Assembly (NCBI RefSeq): GCF_023343835.1
Contig: NC_064444.1
Location: 5,943,219-6,007,218, forward strand
DNA length: 64,000 nt
Origin: Lagopus muta
Lineage: Eukaryota; Chordata; Aves; Galliformes; Phasianidae
Direction: 5' to 3'
Notes under the pieces: model-generated
The model's database searches: none
What the model saw: only the letters and a program-made list of their open reading frames with translations
Told to the model about the DNA's origin: nothing
Shown: piece after piece, positions 39,001-52,370 of the stretch
How positions within the stretch are numbered: the first letter of the stretch is position 1
How the letters are laid out: each line of letters starts with the position of its first letter
Position numbers and translations under genes: made by a program

Positions 39001-42000
39001 TCCTTTCCTTTTAAGTCCAAATGAACATTTTAATCAATAAGTTTAAAAAAAAAAAAAAAGATATTAGTAGAATGCAAGTACTTTGCAGGAGCAGAGAAAT
39101 TGTGCCGTGGTGATGTCTTAGAGTCCCAGGGACGTGGAGAACTTTGAGAGGATGGCTTTTATTTAACCAGTGAACTGGCTATTTAGCTAAAGTCTTCTGT
39201 TTCACATTTTTCTTGGTGTCCTCAGTAGTTGAACATGGTCACCCAGGAGTACTGCACCACAAGGGAGACTGGACTTCATTGTGCAACGCATTTAAAATAT
39301 TTTCAAGCAGTAATTTCAAGGCAGTAGACTGTTTTTTGCTGTCGCATTGCAAAAGGGCTGTTAAAAATTGATTTTAAGACATCAGTTTTAAGCTTTAAAA
39401 CATCATTTATGAAACAGTTATTAAACAGTTACTGTGTGTGCATGTAGTTTCCAGGTAGATTTAAAGTTTATGGACCAAATTTGCATGCTGCTCATCTACC
39501 ACAAGTAATTGTGGTGGATCACTGAATCTTGTAAGAAAATTACTATCTTGGCTTAAATGACTTGCAATCATGCAAGTGGCACTAAATTAAACCCTAAGTT
39601 TGGAGGTAAAACTATTACTGAGGTACCACCCCCAGGACTCGGCAGCTTCTGGATTATTTCATGTAAGTTACAAGGAGGCAAATGCAGTTCACCACTGACA
39701 ATATAAGATGGCTCTTGGGAACGTGCACTAAATGGGAACATATCCAGATGTTGGACTCCCAGATGTGTAAGCCATTGTGGAATAATCATCCAATCAATCA
39801 GGTTGTGTAAAAGCAGGAATGAAAAGGCAAACAATATAAAAATGTGAATTTGAACTTGAAATTCAGTGGACTGTAAGGCATAAAGATGGTCCTGTCAGTG
39901 TGCAGGATACTGGCTATATCATGTCTGGGAAGCTCCGTGTAAGAAAATCAGTGTTATTAGGCAAGGAAAAGAAGGCAGAATTTAGCTCCTCACTTGTGTA
40001 TTGATGTATAATAACAGTAAACAGAAATTAGATGTGCAACACAAGAATAATGTTCTGTCCAGCTTGCTGAAAATCAGATCCTCTATTTGTTTACAAACTG
40101 TGCCTCAGATTAATGACATTTAGAAATTGCCATTTCCACTGAGTATTTTTATAATTGATTTTTTTCTAATTTGTGCTTTTGTAACTGGCTGCATTCACAT
40201 TTGATATGATATAAATACAAATACTTGTAGTTGAAAGGAGTTATAAACAAAAATGAATGAGCGAAAACCACTATTGTGCTTTCCTTGACCCAATATTTAC
40301 ACAGAAAGATTTTAATTTTGACATGACTAGACAGATACCAAATACCAAATGCTTTTAACTAACATCTATACACAGTTAGCAGTCTTTGTAGTTAATCAGG
40401 GCAGAAAATTGGAGACAAGAGCCTAACACAGGCTTCTCTCAGCCTTAGTGTCCACTCTGCAAAAGTATAAAGTTTTTCCCTATACTTTGAACAATTTTCA
40501 AAATGGCTTCTGCACATCTGAAAGATGACAATAGCTATTGTAGTCTTTCATTCAGAGGTCTGTCTTTCTTTGAAACCCTGTCACTATTTATGTTCAGAGG
40601 CAGGAAATGTTAATGAGGTTTAATTTCATCCGTCTCCAAGAGATCAGTTGAATACAATTCTACTCAGAATTTAAACTTAACATTTTGTGTTTATTTTGTA
40701 AAACATAAACTTATGTGTAAATCATGAGAAAACAGTAGCTGAGAGATGATAACTTAATAACCTAACTGTCTACTATTCCAATAGAGCTGCTCTAGCAAAA
40801 TTCTCAGCCCGGTCATATCATTGCAGCCTGTTTTTCAATGTATGTGGCTTCAGATCTTTAACACACAGTTTCAAGTCCATGGACAAAAATGCATACTCTG
40901 TTCAGGAAACACTGGAGTCCTGATATGGGTTTTTTTTCACTTCATGTATTCTGTTCTTCTGGTACAAATTGTAAAACAAAAGCTACAGTCAACTTTCTTT
41001 TTCCTCCCAGAGCTGCTTGAAAGAGACTGGCATTCTTTTAGCAAAACCTAACATGTCTAATATTTTTAAATGTAACTGGAATTTTTGTTTGTGGTGAGTT
41101 TTTATACTTGCAGCAGAATATTTTACTGTGCAGTTTTAGTGTGAGAGATTCTTAGAAAGTTTTGGGGGGTTCACGAATTTGAGTGTTTTCACCAATACCT
41201 CTTTTCATTTTTCAGAATGACTCATCATTCACCAATGTAATTTAGTATTTAACATTCTAAGTCCTAATGTTTCCTAGTCCAATCAAAAAGGTCAGAGAAT
41301 AATACATGCTAAAAAGTCCAGCGTAATTAGGCTATTCGAAATTACTGGCACTCAAGTTGAAACTAAATGTACTTAGATTGCTGTTCCTGTAGTAGTCATT
41401 ACACGTTTCTGAATTTCATCTTTTAAGATGTGGATTTAGTGTGTTTTTAGTTTAATAGCTGAAGGATTTTCTATGTGGCTGGTCCTATTGCACAGATTTG
41501 GCTTTAAGCTGGGATCAGAAGAAAAAACATAATCGTGTATAAGAATTAATTACAGCTTTAGTGGATAAGCTAACTTTAAAAGATACAGGCAAATCTGCAC
41601 TCATCAAACAGTGAATTTTTTTGAGTTTCTTTGTTGATTGTCTTTGTTGTGGGAAAGAATGAAAGACATTTCAGGAATGACAACCTGATTGCAAAGATAA
41701 GTACCAGAAAAGATTTGATCACGTCATTGATATTGATGGGAAAATATAACTCAGGGTTTCATGGGGATTGACTTGATGGGCAAGCTAAAGTGCATGTGTA
41801 AGGATTAGGCTTGTCAGTGGGAAACAGTCTGGTCATTACAGTTAGCTCATTTATGATACAAAGAGGCAAGTGTATGTAAGTAAATCTTTGGTCCTTTCTG
41901 AGTAAGACTGAATGATTTCAGTCAAGCTGCCATCTTAGCTCAGAACTCTCAAAGACAAGTAGTGATTAGTAACAGCAGAATGATACAAATCCATCTGCAT

Positions 42001-42619
42001 CTTGAATGCTGAGAAAGCTTTGGGATAGTCTGTCCCAGTTCATAAGATTATCGTAGGAAAGATAATATAATATGATTCCCTTTTTTCCCAAATGAACCAA
42101 ACAGCTCTTTATGCCTCTGCACAACACGAAAGGAGAATAATGAGGGAAAGAATATGAACCTTCAGCCAACTCTTAATGTACAGATTTGAGTCATGTTACC
42201 AAGTTGGAACTCCATTTTGTTTACATCATAGTCTCAATGCCATTCTTTTTGCTTAATCAGTTGCAGAATCTTATTTTTGTGTTTCACAAACTTTGTTTCT
42301 ACTAATTTTATTACAGTTCAGAAATGTGTAATTATTTATGCTATTACAATGGCCCCAGTGGGAAGGGTATTCTGCTCTGCTTCATGTGCGTCATAAAAGC
42401 TGTATTCCCTAATGACTGTTATATTTGTTATCAGTAATTATTCAGTAATGACAGAACAATAGTAGTAGTTTAATTCTCAAAATGTAGAAGTGTTTTTAAT
42501 CTATTCCAATATAATAAAACTCTGGGATATAAAGAGTGTTCCTAGTTCCGTGCAAAGTTATGTCTTCAAAACTGACAGAAACTTCCAGAGCCTATGGGTA
42601 TGAGGAACTTTTGAAAAGA
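36046..42619. other. Long unique AT-rich stretch, no gene seen
   Basis: A GGAAGGGAACGGAAAGGAAG purine patch lies at about 37148-37172 and an A14-15 tract at 39044-39059. The longest open frames are 104-105 codons (36252-36566 and 38676-38993, plus strand). The latter lacks hydrophobic or low-complexity bias but matches nothing I recognise. No mobile element was identified. Confidence 0.5.
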
Positions 42620-43400
42620 AAGCTTGAGAGACACCTAGACAAGCTAGAGCAGGAGAACCTCATGAGATTCAATAAGTCTAAGTGCAAAGTCTTGCACCTG
42701 AGTGAAAGCAACCTCCACCACCAAGCTGGGGGTGAATGGATTGAGCATAGCCCTGCTGAAAAGGACTTGGGAGTACTTGTAGATAGTAAGCTGGACATAA
42801 GGCAGCAATGTGCCCTTGCAGCTCAGAAAGCCAACTGTATCCTGGGCTGCATGATAAGAAACCAGCAGGGCAAAGGAGGTGATCTTGCCCCTCTTACTCT
42901 GTGCTGGTGAAGCCTCATCTGGAGTAGTGTGGCCAGATGTGCAGTTCTCAGTGCAGAAAAGACATGGATCTATTGAAGCATGTCCAGAAGAAGGCCACAA
43001 AAATCATCCAAGGGATCAAACACTTCTCTATGAGGACAGGCTGTTCAGCCTGGAGAAGAGAAGGCTTTGAGGTGACCTGACAGCAGCCTACAGGAAAGAG
43101 GGGAACAGATTCTTGATCAAGATCTGTGGTGATAGGCCAAGGGGAAATGGTTTCAAACTTAAAGAGGGTAGATTTAGGTTGGATATAAGAAAAAGCCTTT
43201 TGCAGCGATGGTGGTGAGGCACTGGCACAGGTTGCCTGTGGACGTGGTGGATGCCTCATCCCTGGAGACTTTCAAGGTAAGGCTGGACCAGGCTCTGAGC
43301 AGCCTGATCTTGCTGTAGATGTCCCTGTTCACTGCAGGGAGTTGTACTGAATGACCTTCAAAGGTCACTTCCAATTCCTAATGATTCTATGATTCTATGA
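42620..43400 (+). mobile_element. CR1 LINE 3' part with decayed RT end, plus orientation (~780 nt)
   Basis: This is the longest CR1 copy in the window. Translation of the plus strand gives [14 protein letters not shown], then [13 protein letters not shown], then ANCILGCM, which are the conserved C-terminal motifs of CR1 ORF2 (reverse transcriptase). The frame is open from about 42620 to 42910. After a frame change, [10 protein letters not shown] is followed by a stop where the family has Tyr-Cys. Downstream are the usual CR1 3' untranslated blocks (GGAGAAGAGAAGGCTTTGAG, AAATGGTTTCAAACTTAAAG, CCCTGGAGACTTTCAAGG), and the element ends in GATTCTATGATTCTATG at 43384-43400. It is 5'-truncated and cannot be active. 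The 124-codon frame starting at 42536 is this RT remnant and not a host gene. Confidence 0.95.
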
Positions 43401-45720
43401 AAAGGAAATGGTTTTCTTCTTGGGCCTGGTTATGTTGTTCCTTTCTCAGCCAGAACTCTACTTTCAAGTCTCATTTGTTAACTGTATATTTGAATTAGTT
43501 CCTTAGTAGGTACAAGGCAGTCAACACAATACTGTTGGTTGCTGCTGCACAATTAACTCATTTCTATAGTACATGCAGAACCAGAATCTTCGGTAAGCAA
43601 GCAGCTTAATATAGCTGCACCCAACTTTAATCACAGGAGAGTTCCTGTTCAGAAGTCAGTGCAAGGGGTCATAAACTAGTCCAGAGGGTCTTACCAACTC
43701 TGCTCTTGCAAGTGCATTTGTACTCACGATTACAAAGAATAACGTTTAAAGATCAAAGTAAAAGGGTAATAGGGTAATTTTCAACCTTGTAGTACCCTAT
43801 GGTGAAGTCAATTACATGAATAATTCAATATATCACAGGCATGCATTGTAAAAACTAGTCAGAGGAAGTAACTTTCTGATAACAAACCTACATCAACTTG
43901 TCTCTTTGCCCAAAGTGTACTGGGATTGAGAGCTTTTGCTTTGTTATTTTAAATCAGTGTTCTTTTTGAAGTTTTCAAATAGTTTTATCCTAGAGATTAC
44001 AGGAACAATGGTACCTGTGTTACACTACATTACAGCAACACTTTGAAGGGGTAAGCAAATAGCGAGGAGTTGTATTCTAAGAACCTATCAGAAGTAGGCT
44101 GAATTTGACAGTCAACAGCCACCCCATCCTCTCAGATTTTTCCTTGTGCTTCTTAGCATTCGAAAATCAAGAAGATCAGTGGCTTCTGATCACATTCCTG
44201 GGGATACTTAATCTAGAAGAGGCAAACGGGAGTCTGTGTTAACTCCGTAATTGTGAAAGTGGAGAAGTATCTTTACTTAAAAGAACTACCAATCTATGTA
44301 GGATAAATAATTTACATTAAATTTAATTCAATTCCTGCTTTGAATTTTCTTTTTACCTTCATTTTAATCCTTATTTTCTAATGCCCATATTAAGAATGTT
44401 GCACCAAAGTGAAATTGTGCTATGACATGAGAAAAAAAATACAGAAATCTGAAGTTGAAATCCTTTCTCTGCCTCATCCTGTCTTTTGAGATCTTGGCAT
44501 GCTATTGACATGCAGAGTGAATATGTAGTCAGATGTACCTTCTCTCCAAGAACAGGCAAACGAGCATGCTCTATAGTTAAAAAAAGGCTGGCCCAGGAAA
44601 TTCCTTAATAATAATAAAAAATTCTCATAAGCAAGGAAGCAATTTTTTCTCCATAAGCATAAATTAATTTAAAACATGTTTATAGGGTGTATCCCACATG
44701 CTCTAATGGGTATGTCAGACACATGACATTATTTAGTATTACACAGCTGAAGGCATCATCTTTAAATTAAAGTCTTGGATATCCCATATTTGTTCTTGAA
44801 ATGTAGCAGATGCCATTTGATTACATAAATCTTGAGAAGAGATTGTTAAGCTACAAGAATAGGCACAGTACTGAACACAGAATATTAGACTGTGCTTTGC
44901 AAGAAAAGTTGTCCATTACTAGGAGAAAAATAGCCCAAATGGTACCAATTCTAATGCCATCTGTAGGTGGTTCCATCAAGCAGTGCCACTGAATTGTCAA
45001 TGTACCGTTTAAAGAAAGCTGAGGCAGGTAATGATGTTTGGTTGAAGGGATAGTTTCTCACCCTGGTCAAACACAAGGGGCAGGAATAAAAGCTTTTCCT
45101 TTCATCCTCAGTACCCGCTAGACGTTTTTAAAGCTAACCACAGTCTTTGAAGATAATCTTCTTTTCAGTTTCCTTGGCATGTGCAAGAAAACTCCACTTG
45201 CTCATAACTGGGAGCCAAACCATCCAGTTTCGGTACAGGAAGAATATACAGGGCAATCCTTTCAAACGAACTGTGTGAGCATGGGAGGAACAGAGCATTA
45301 ACTGGATACACGTGCTAGTTCTCATGCTGCAGTGGACTGAAGGGAAATCCAAGTTCTGGGCAGTATTTGTTTTTCTGAAGCTAAAAAGATGACCATATTT
45401 TAGCATAGGAATTAAGTGTTGCTATTGAAAAATATTGAATTTTCTGCAATTCTAGAAGCATCAGGACTATACTAGATCGGTGAAGAAGTGATGCATGGCC
45501 TATCTGAAGGGAAAGAGTACTACTGATCACAGTGCTGAAGAGATTATCTGAAAGGCGTTTAAGACAAGCTTTCAAGAAGCCAAACTGTTGACTTCAGCTG
45601 AGTTGTTTGAGTGATTCTGGAATAAAAATTCGTTACTGCCTCTTTCTGAAGCTTTCCTAGAGTTGTCCCCAAAACAATAGAAGTTTGATCATTAATCAAC
45701 TTTAATTAGTAAGTCGGATT
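43401..45720. other. Unique AT-rich DNA, no gene seen
   Basis: No element or exon was recognised. Minus-strand frames of 62-90 codons (44371-44559, 45134-45406, 45381-45575) have no recognisable domain. Confidence 0.5.
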
Positions 45721-45763
45721 TCCTCTTTTTTTTTTTTTTTTTTTCTTTCTTCTGTCTCTTTTC
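45721..45763. repeat. Poly-T / pyrimidine tract
   Basis: A run of 19 T (45726-45744) continues into CTTTCTTCTGTCTCTT. It is followed about 270 nt later by a purine-rich region (46005-46135), giving opposite strand asymmetries close together. Confidence 0.9.
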
Positions 45764-46004
45764 ATCATTGCACACATTGCCGCAGGCATTTTCATGTTCA
45801 CTAATCTTTTCAATACTCATAATGCAAAAGGCAAACATAAATAATCTTTTGGGGATGCATTGTTCATGCATTTTTCTCAAGGTGAGATAAATACCCTTTC
45901 TGAAGCTATGAAGAATCTTTGTTCTGTACTCAAAGCCAGCACACATGGTACAGAAACTCTGCTCCCAGTCATTTTGCCAGGCACAGGTTCAAAGCTGACA
46001 CTAG

Positions 46005-46135
46005 GAAGGGAAAAACGAGCAGAGGAATTCTTTAAGATGGAAAAGACAGGAAAAGCAAGGATAATGAAGGAAGAAACAAAGAAAAAAAAGGAAGAGGAAA
46101 ATGTTAATTGGAAAAAAAAACAAAAAGAAAATAAG
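46005..46135. repeat. Purine-rich low-complexity region
   Basis: Strong A/G bias on the plus strand with runs such as GAAGAAACAAAGAAAAAAAA and GGAAAAAAAAACAAAAAG. It makes the 110-codon frame at 45860-46192 look lysine/glutamate-rich. That protein-like composition is a by-product of the base bias and is not evidence of a gene. Confidence 0.7.
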
Positions 46136-47900
46136 CTTATTCATTTAAAATATTCAGTTTCTACATATTATTCTTTTTATAAAAACTTGTAAATAATCTT
46201 CACAGAGCATGAGCACAGAACTATGTACTGTACATGTCATACCACAAACTTTTGAAAGTCCAGAATTCTTGCTAGAACAAGTTTAGCAGTCTACAAGCAA
46301 GCATGCTTTTAGCATTGCAACACCCAAAACCATTTTATAGGTCTTGTGGCTTGGATCTCATTCTTGATGGGGGTTACTCTTTATTTCTTATCCAGAGTGT
46401 TTACATCTTTGTGGTGTCAGCATCATAGACCCATCTTCATAAGACCAGCAAGAAAAAAAGAGCAATAAATCTCTGAAATGTGTTTTCAGTATGTCTGTAA
46501 ATCTGAAATATTTAAATATAAAACAGTCCTTTCCTTTGAAAACTGTGGATTGGAGCTCAGAGAAGGATTGATTACAATATTTTTTTATTCAAGATGATCT
46601 GAATAAAGATGGGGCTGATATTTTTCCTGTCGAAAATGTAACCTTGAAATTGAGGAACATTGTCAGAATTGTGACTGAGGGGATTATTGTTGGTCACAGT
46701 GGGACTGAAGCCAAAACTTCCTTACCAAAAGAAGCTCAGTTCACTAATGAAATGATATAATCTATGTATTTCGGTAAAGATGCAGTAAAAAGGTGAGATG
46801 TTTGGGTACAATAAATAGGAAGATCTAACTTGTGTGTCTTTCATAATTTTAAATGTAATGTTATTCTGACAGGTCAATACAGATTCCTGTAAGTAATTCA
46901 TAAGTGATTTGAGAGAGTTCATACAACTGGGTATCTGTGCTGTATTTTTTATTTTCTTTTTTTTTTAATGAACTGAGATTTGAATCTTATCTTTTGATAA
47001 ATTATAATATTGTTTTAACAGCATGACCTCCAGAGAATCAAAGATTCCTTGTGTCAAGCACCTTTAGGCACTTTATGGAGCCAAAAACAGTTTCTGCTCA
47101 GTAGAGTTCTTACCAAAAGAGTGGAGACTGAGATGGAGTGATAAATGGACAACTGAAGTTTGAAAGGCAGGAGAAAGGCAGGAGAAAACATACAAAACTA
47201 TGAAGCTAGATTTGAATAATTTGAATAAATCAACAGCTTCGGTGTGCAACAATGTGGAGTGACAAGAAAAGAGGTACATAACAAAGTTGACATTCTTATC
47301 AATGTAAGCGCTGCATGTAATTAATCTGGAAGCAGAAATGGAATGAAACAGAGTTTTTAATAGAAAAGGAATCCCTCAGAAGATTCAAAGTCAAAATGTG
47401 TGCTTTGAGAGTGAGAGCAGTCCCTCACCTACAGCTGTCCTCTCTCATCTCTGTGTATACCTGAATGCCACAAATTCTCTTCTGATGAGTGTATATTTTG
47501 AGAGATTGAGCAGAAGATAAAGCCCTCCTAATATGACTCTGCTATGAAGTATAACCCTTTGATGAATGGGAAATACGTTATATCATCTTTTCTCTGAATC
47601 CTATGTCATAGAGCATGCATGTGTCTACCTTCTAAGAGATACTGCACTTTCCAGTGCAAGATTGAACTAAAAAAAGTTTTTCAGTTATTTGCTCTGATCA
47701 CCAGCATTTTTAGCTTTGTCTCCTTAACACACTAATTGTTCTGTCAAAATTCAGGTTAGTCACATGCCCTTGTTCCTGATCTCGTGGTAGAAACTGGCAA
47801 TGAAAGAGAGCATACATAGGTTCCATTTTTTCCTACTTACCCTGAGGCAACCATATTGTATTTACAAGTCAGGTCTGCATATATCTAGGCTGCCTGTATG
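46136..47900. other. Unique AT-rich DNA, no gene seen
   Basis: No recognised mobile element or exon. A minus-strand donor-like site (CTCAGG|GTAAGT at about 47840) has an acceptor-like partner ~52 nt away, but all three frames between them contain stops. Confidence 0.5.
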
Positions 47901-48200
47901 GATAATGGGGCGACGCTGTCAGAGTTCTGGTCAGCCCACCTAAAGTCTGGATGTGGGCCACCATGGCATTCCAGTTCTCAAGAAATTTAATAGCAACAGA
48001 TTCAAAGTATCAATGCAGGATTCATAAGCTGCGCGTAGACAGATTCCACAAATAGTCACACAAGTCCAATCCACACACCCAAATAGATGCTTCCCAGCTG
48101 CTGGAGTGAGTGGGGTCCCCTGCTGCTATCTCTGTCTGTCTCAGCAGCTGGGACGGAGCTTCCTGCTGCTTCAAGGGCAGTTGGTCTTTTTCTCCACTTT
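47901..48200. other. GC-richer block of unknown origin
   Basis: This segment is clearly richer in G+C than its surroundings, with stretches such as GGGCCACCATGGCATTCC and CTGGAGTGAGTGGGGTCCCC. The edges are fairly sharp, suggesting an inserted element (an LTR or retroviral leader is one possibility), but I cannot name a family or find terminal repeats. No open frame of interest. Confidence 0.3.
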
Positions 48201-50031
48201 TAGAATGGAAAGAATGAAAGATGCCTAAAGCATTCTCACTAACTGAAAAGAGTCCTTAGCCAACAGGAGAGTAGATCTTACTTTTTGGGGAAAGCCGTCA
48301 CTGACACCTCGTTATTTTCTGCTGCCTTACTTTGATTTAATGGGAACAAAAAAAGAAAATTGGAAGGGAAAAAAGGGTTAATATTGAATATAATACTGAA
48401 GGTACTGTAGAGGAGTTGTCACTTAAATTTAAGCATTCTAAGAAATTGAGTGAATTGAATAAACAGTTTTTCTGACTGTTGTGAGTCATATCCTGGGAAA
48501 ACATAGTAACAGATAGCATGCCTGCATAAAGATTTAAGTAAATCACTTTGTGTTATTACAATAGCTCTTCAATTGAACTGAAGTTACTAGAAATCCCCTT
48601 AACAAATTAACCCAGTTATTCTTAATAGCAATTGTAGCTTTTTGTAACTACATTCACATTAGTCATCATAGGAATAGAAATATTTCTAATTAGCAAAATG
48701 GCAATAAATTGCATGTTATTTTAGTGACTGGAAATGTGTTGTGCTTTCAGCTCTGAGCAAACTTTGCGTTGCTACATTATTTTCAGTATGATTCCATGTC
48801 GTAGTTTGCCAGAAGATCTTCTGTCTGTACAGTTCTACAAGTACTTCTGTACTCTACAAAACAAGAAATGACAGAAATATGTTGTAAAAATGTATCCTCT
48901 CTGTTGGGAGGTTTTTTATTACACATACATGTAGTCCAAATAATTTTAAACTTACATTTCCACCAAGTCTCATCTTTGCTTTAACAAGTGTTTTTTATTA
49001 ACTGGAATGATGGGTTTTTCATTTTGAACTGAAATCTCCTTTTTGTGTTTTTAAAAGGGCATATATCTGAAGGCTTATTTTTGAAAGCTGAAATGCAATA
49101 TGTTGAAAAAGCTGTTGCAAACTCTTTTTCTGTAATTGAAAAAATACATGAGTTAGGCTTAAAAGTGTAAAGAATGATACAGCTACTATCTGTGCTGACT
49201 CAGGCCAACTTGCTTCCATGCTGGTCTGACCTTCAAAAGGAGTTAGGAAAATCACTTGAGGAGAAGAGAATGTCTGTGTAAAAATGAGAATAAAAACTTT
49301 TCATCGCTGCATGCAAAATATCAAGTATAATACATGTTATCATTTTGATCTTCACATAGCATTTTCCTAATATTAGCAATACATCCCAAAAGAATACTTT
49401 TTTAATAGTCACAAATTATGCACTAATAAATTCTTACTTCTTAAAAATGTAATAAGAAGCGTCATTGCAACTGTGTTACTATAACAGCACATTTTTATTG
49501 TATTTTGCTATATGTTAGTAATACTCAGATCCAAATGTATTTTGTTCTTTATATCTAACTAATACATAGTGATCAGAATGGCAAGGGTGATTTGAATGGT
49601 CATAAGAACAAGTAAAACATCTATATTGGTCAGGCAAGAACTTTGGTCAGGTTTTTTTTTAGGTTTTTGTGTGTTGGTTTTTTTTGTTCCAGAAGAAATG
49701 TGTGAAAATTACACAGATGTGTAGTTTTGAGTACCACATCCATTAAGTAAGCAGTTCTACAAGTTGACTGTAGAATATTTTCTAGGAGGAAATTAATTTA
49801 ATCTCATTAAATTAATAAGATGGTCCAATTAGACATGGTAGCTAACATCTGTTTCCAGATGTATTACAGAGAAGGGATAGGGCTGCTGCATTGAATATTC
49901 TTCACAGATACGATAGCATGTGGCCTGTGTCACATGATGCCACGGTGTTAGGGGTTTATTATATGGTTGGTCACTAGTCTACAAGACTTGGTGTCTGCAG
50001 ATGCTATGATGCATTCACAGATAAGGGGCTG
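48201..50031. other. Unique AT-rich DNA, no gene seen
   Basis: Nothing was recognised apart from short T runs near 49650 and 49678. Around 48600-48720 there are several AT-rich homeodomain-type words (CTAATTAG, TAATAG), without further support. Confidence 0.5.
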
Positions 50032-50281
50032 GGATGAGGCCAATGCAATGAACTTCAACAAGACAAGTGCTGGATCCTGCACTTGGGTCATAACTATTTG
50101 AAAGGAGATTGTGGCAAGGGGGAGATTGGTGGCCTCACTGTCCCTGGAGGTGTTCAAGAAACACTTAGATGTTGTGTAAGGGACAGAGTTCAGAGGGGAA
50201 ATATTGGTGGTAGGTGGATGATTGGATTAGATGATCTTGGAAGTCTTTTCCAACCTTGGTGATTCAATGATTCCATGATTA
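50032..50281 (+). mobile_element. CR1 LINE fragment with internal deletion, plus orientation
   Basis: The left part (GAGGCCAATGCAATGAACTT, then CTGGATCCTGCACTTGGG) corresponds to the C-terminal RT coding region of CR1. The sequence then jumps to the 3' untranslated part (CACTGTCCCTGGAGGTGTTC, then AAGAAACACTTAGATG) and ends GATGATCTTGGAAGTC...GATTCAATGATTCCATG. Compared with the copy at 42.6-43.4 kb, roughly 500 nt in the middle are missing. The 3' octamers are mutated, so this is an older copy. A 69-codon minus-strand frame overlaps it and is not a gene. Confidence 0.88.
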
Positions 50282-50747
50282 GTATTTCAACTAAGCTTAT
50301 AAGTGACTGTATTTTTCCACTAAGCTCCTTTTAAGGAGTTCACTGCATCATTTACTTAATGCCCTACCTTCTGATTAATATAATTTCTATCTGCCACGCC
50401 TGTACCTTTTCTATCTTTAGGAAATCAAGGAAACCATGAAGTAGAGCAAGCTCTGTAATTGTCCATATTGCCTTTCACTGTTATCTGGTTTTCATGGGCC
50501 ATCACTAATCTTTCATGGATATTTTGGTGAAGTCCTTATCTTGATGCTGGAAAAAATGAATAAATAAAATTCCTTCCCAGATGTTACAGTACCAGTTTCT
50601 ATTGTTGTTGGACTTTATCAGTCTTAGAGAGGGGAAAACAGAAAACATCACACATATATATTGTTCAGAAAAAACACAAACTTAGACACTCCGATGACCA
50701 GAATCCCATTACTCAGAGATTCCTCTGAGTAAGCAACAAGGAAGGAT
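50282..50747. other. Unique DNA, no gene seen
   Basis: Spacer between the deleted CR1 and a trinucleotide repeat. Nothing was recognised. Confidence 0.5.
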
Positions 50748-50748
50748 G

Positions 50749-50783
50749 TCATCATCATCATCATTAACATCATCATCATCATG
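50749..50783. repeat. (TCA)n trinucleotide microsatellite, interrupted
   Basis: About 35 nt of TCA/ATC repeats broken once by TTAACA in the middle. A candidate length-polymorphic marker. Confidence 0.9.
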
Positions 50784-52370
50784 CTATACTCAAGACCACA
50801 CCATCTGTTTCCTTAGATTCAGAATCCATAATCTAATGATCAATGTACATTACCACTTTGCCGTAGGGTCTGAACGGCTGAGTGAGTGACAAAATACATC
50901 CCTGCCAGACCCCTTTCTTTATGTTGGACCATTTTTTCTTGTAGTAACTTTTATTATTTTCACTGCTGTTTTCCACTTGTAATGGGATTGACAAAGTCAA
51001 TTCACTGAATAAATCTAAGGAATGTCCAGTTCTAATAGACTGACTTTAAAACTGACTGTATAAAGCAGTAGTTTTGCTCAGAAACTGAAGTGCATTATCA
51101 CTAGCTGAGACCAAAAAGAAATGCAGCCTTTGGCCTTTTTCTCTTTGGTCTGACTGTCCTTGTTCCTAGTTCAGGCTAGAAGCAGTGCTTGGTAGCAAAC
51201 CATTCAGAGTATAAACACATATTTTCTGTCCACATCTCAGATGACACAATCTGAAACCACCTGAGGTCACTAGCACTGAAACCTTACTGTAAGCCTTTGG
51301 GCTGCACAGAAGCCTGGTGGCTGCTTGCACAGAGACTGTCTCTGCAATCTCTTTAAGTATCAGCTCAGGACTTCTGCTAGGAACTGCTGGCTTGCTGGAC
51401 AAAGAAAGGCAACAATTCACTTGGACAGTGGAGAGGACTGCAGCTCTACTGTAATGAATTCATTATTAACACAGGGAGAGACAGAACTAAGCAGTTTCAA
51501 ATTCACAAATCATTTTACTAATATCTGTGGGTTTTGGCACCTCAAGACCAGACTCCTTCCCCTGGAGAGAGTCTTTCATATTGCTTAATAATGCATCTGT
51601 TATTATGAGAAGGATGTTGAGAGTTTTGACCACGGCAACTCAGCTGAAGCAGCTGTTACTTCAGAAACTGCAAAAGCAGAAAAAGTACATCTAAAATTTT
51701 TAAATATATGCTCCCAATGTGGTCTGTTTCTCAGCTGAAAAAGGAGCCTTTGCATTGCAGCTGCCACCTGTCTGAAAAAGCTTTATAGAGAGTTTTCTTG
51801 GAGCTGCACTTGGCTGCGCATTTCAGGACATAGCCAAAGCCAACTGTTAAGAACTATTGTTAAACAGCAAATTCAGCTATTCCTCCCTACATAGATTTCT
51901 CATGACCCTGATCTTCCACCAGGGCTGGCAGTTATAGTGAGTGACATGGAAGCCTAGCAATCTCCAGAAACAAATATAATTATAAGGCTGATGATAGGCA
52001 TTTGGTTCAAAGTGCTTTGGGAAATAGCAATTATGATTTAATGGAAAAATGAAGTATTGGTAACCACAACAGAAGCCCATATATCAGCCAGGTAATTATT
52101 TTCACCCGGTGAAGGGAAACTGCTGTAGGCATCCATCAGATTTCTCACAGAATGTGAGAACCCACCTGGTTGGATACAACAGTAACACTGAGGCTATGCT
52201 GTACATATAAAAGGACAGCTTTCTTGAAGGGATGTTGGGAGAGAATCCTGTGGATGTGGCGTACCTTCCAAAGATTGCACTTCATTGTATACAAGCTAAC
52301 TGTGTATTATATACCTACCACTGCTTTTTCTGATGGCAGATATTAAGATATTAAGATTATTTAGATTCTG
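50784..52370. other. Unique DNA, no gene seen
   Basis: Moderately GC-richer between 51.1 and 51.9 kb, with overlapping frames on opposite strands (51166-51420 minus, 84 codons; 51325-51588 plus, 87 codons). Neither has a recognisable domain or splice context, and both are most likely chance. Confidence 0.5.

Noticed and set aside
42536-42910. 124-codon plus-strand open frame as a host gene
   Set aside because: Its sequence carries CR1 reverse-transcriptase C-terminal motifs and lies inside a CR1 element that ends with the typical octamers.
45860-46192. 110-codon frame with a Lys/Glu-rich C-terminal half, resembling a coiled coil
   Set aside because: The composition follows from a purine-rich low-complexity tract. 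There are no splice sites or conserved motifs.
47838-47905. Minus-strand pseudo-exon with a CTCAGG|GTAAGT donor
   Set aside because: Stops in all three frames within ~52 nt, and a poor pyrimidine tract at the acceptor.
50749-50783. Repeated TCA units as a possible CRISPR-like array
   Set aside because: A plain trinucleotide microsatellite with no spacers, in vertebrate DNA.
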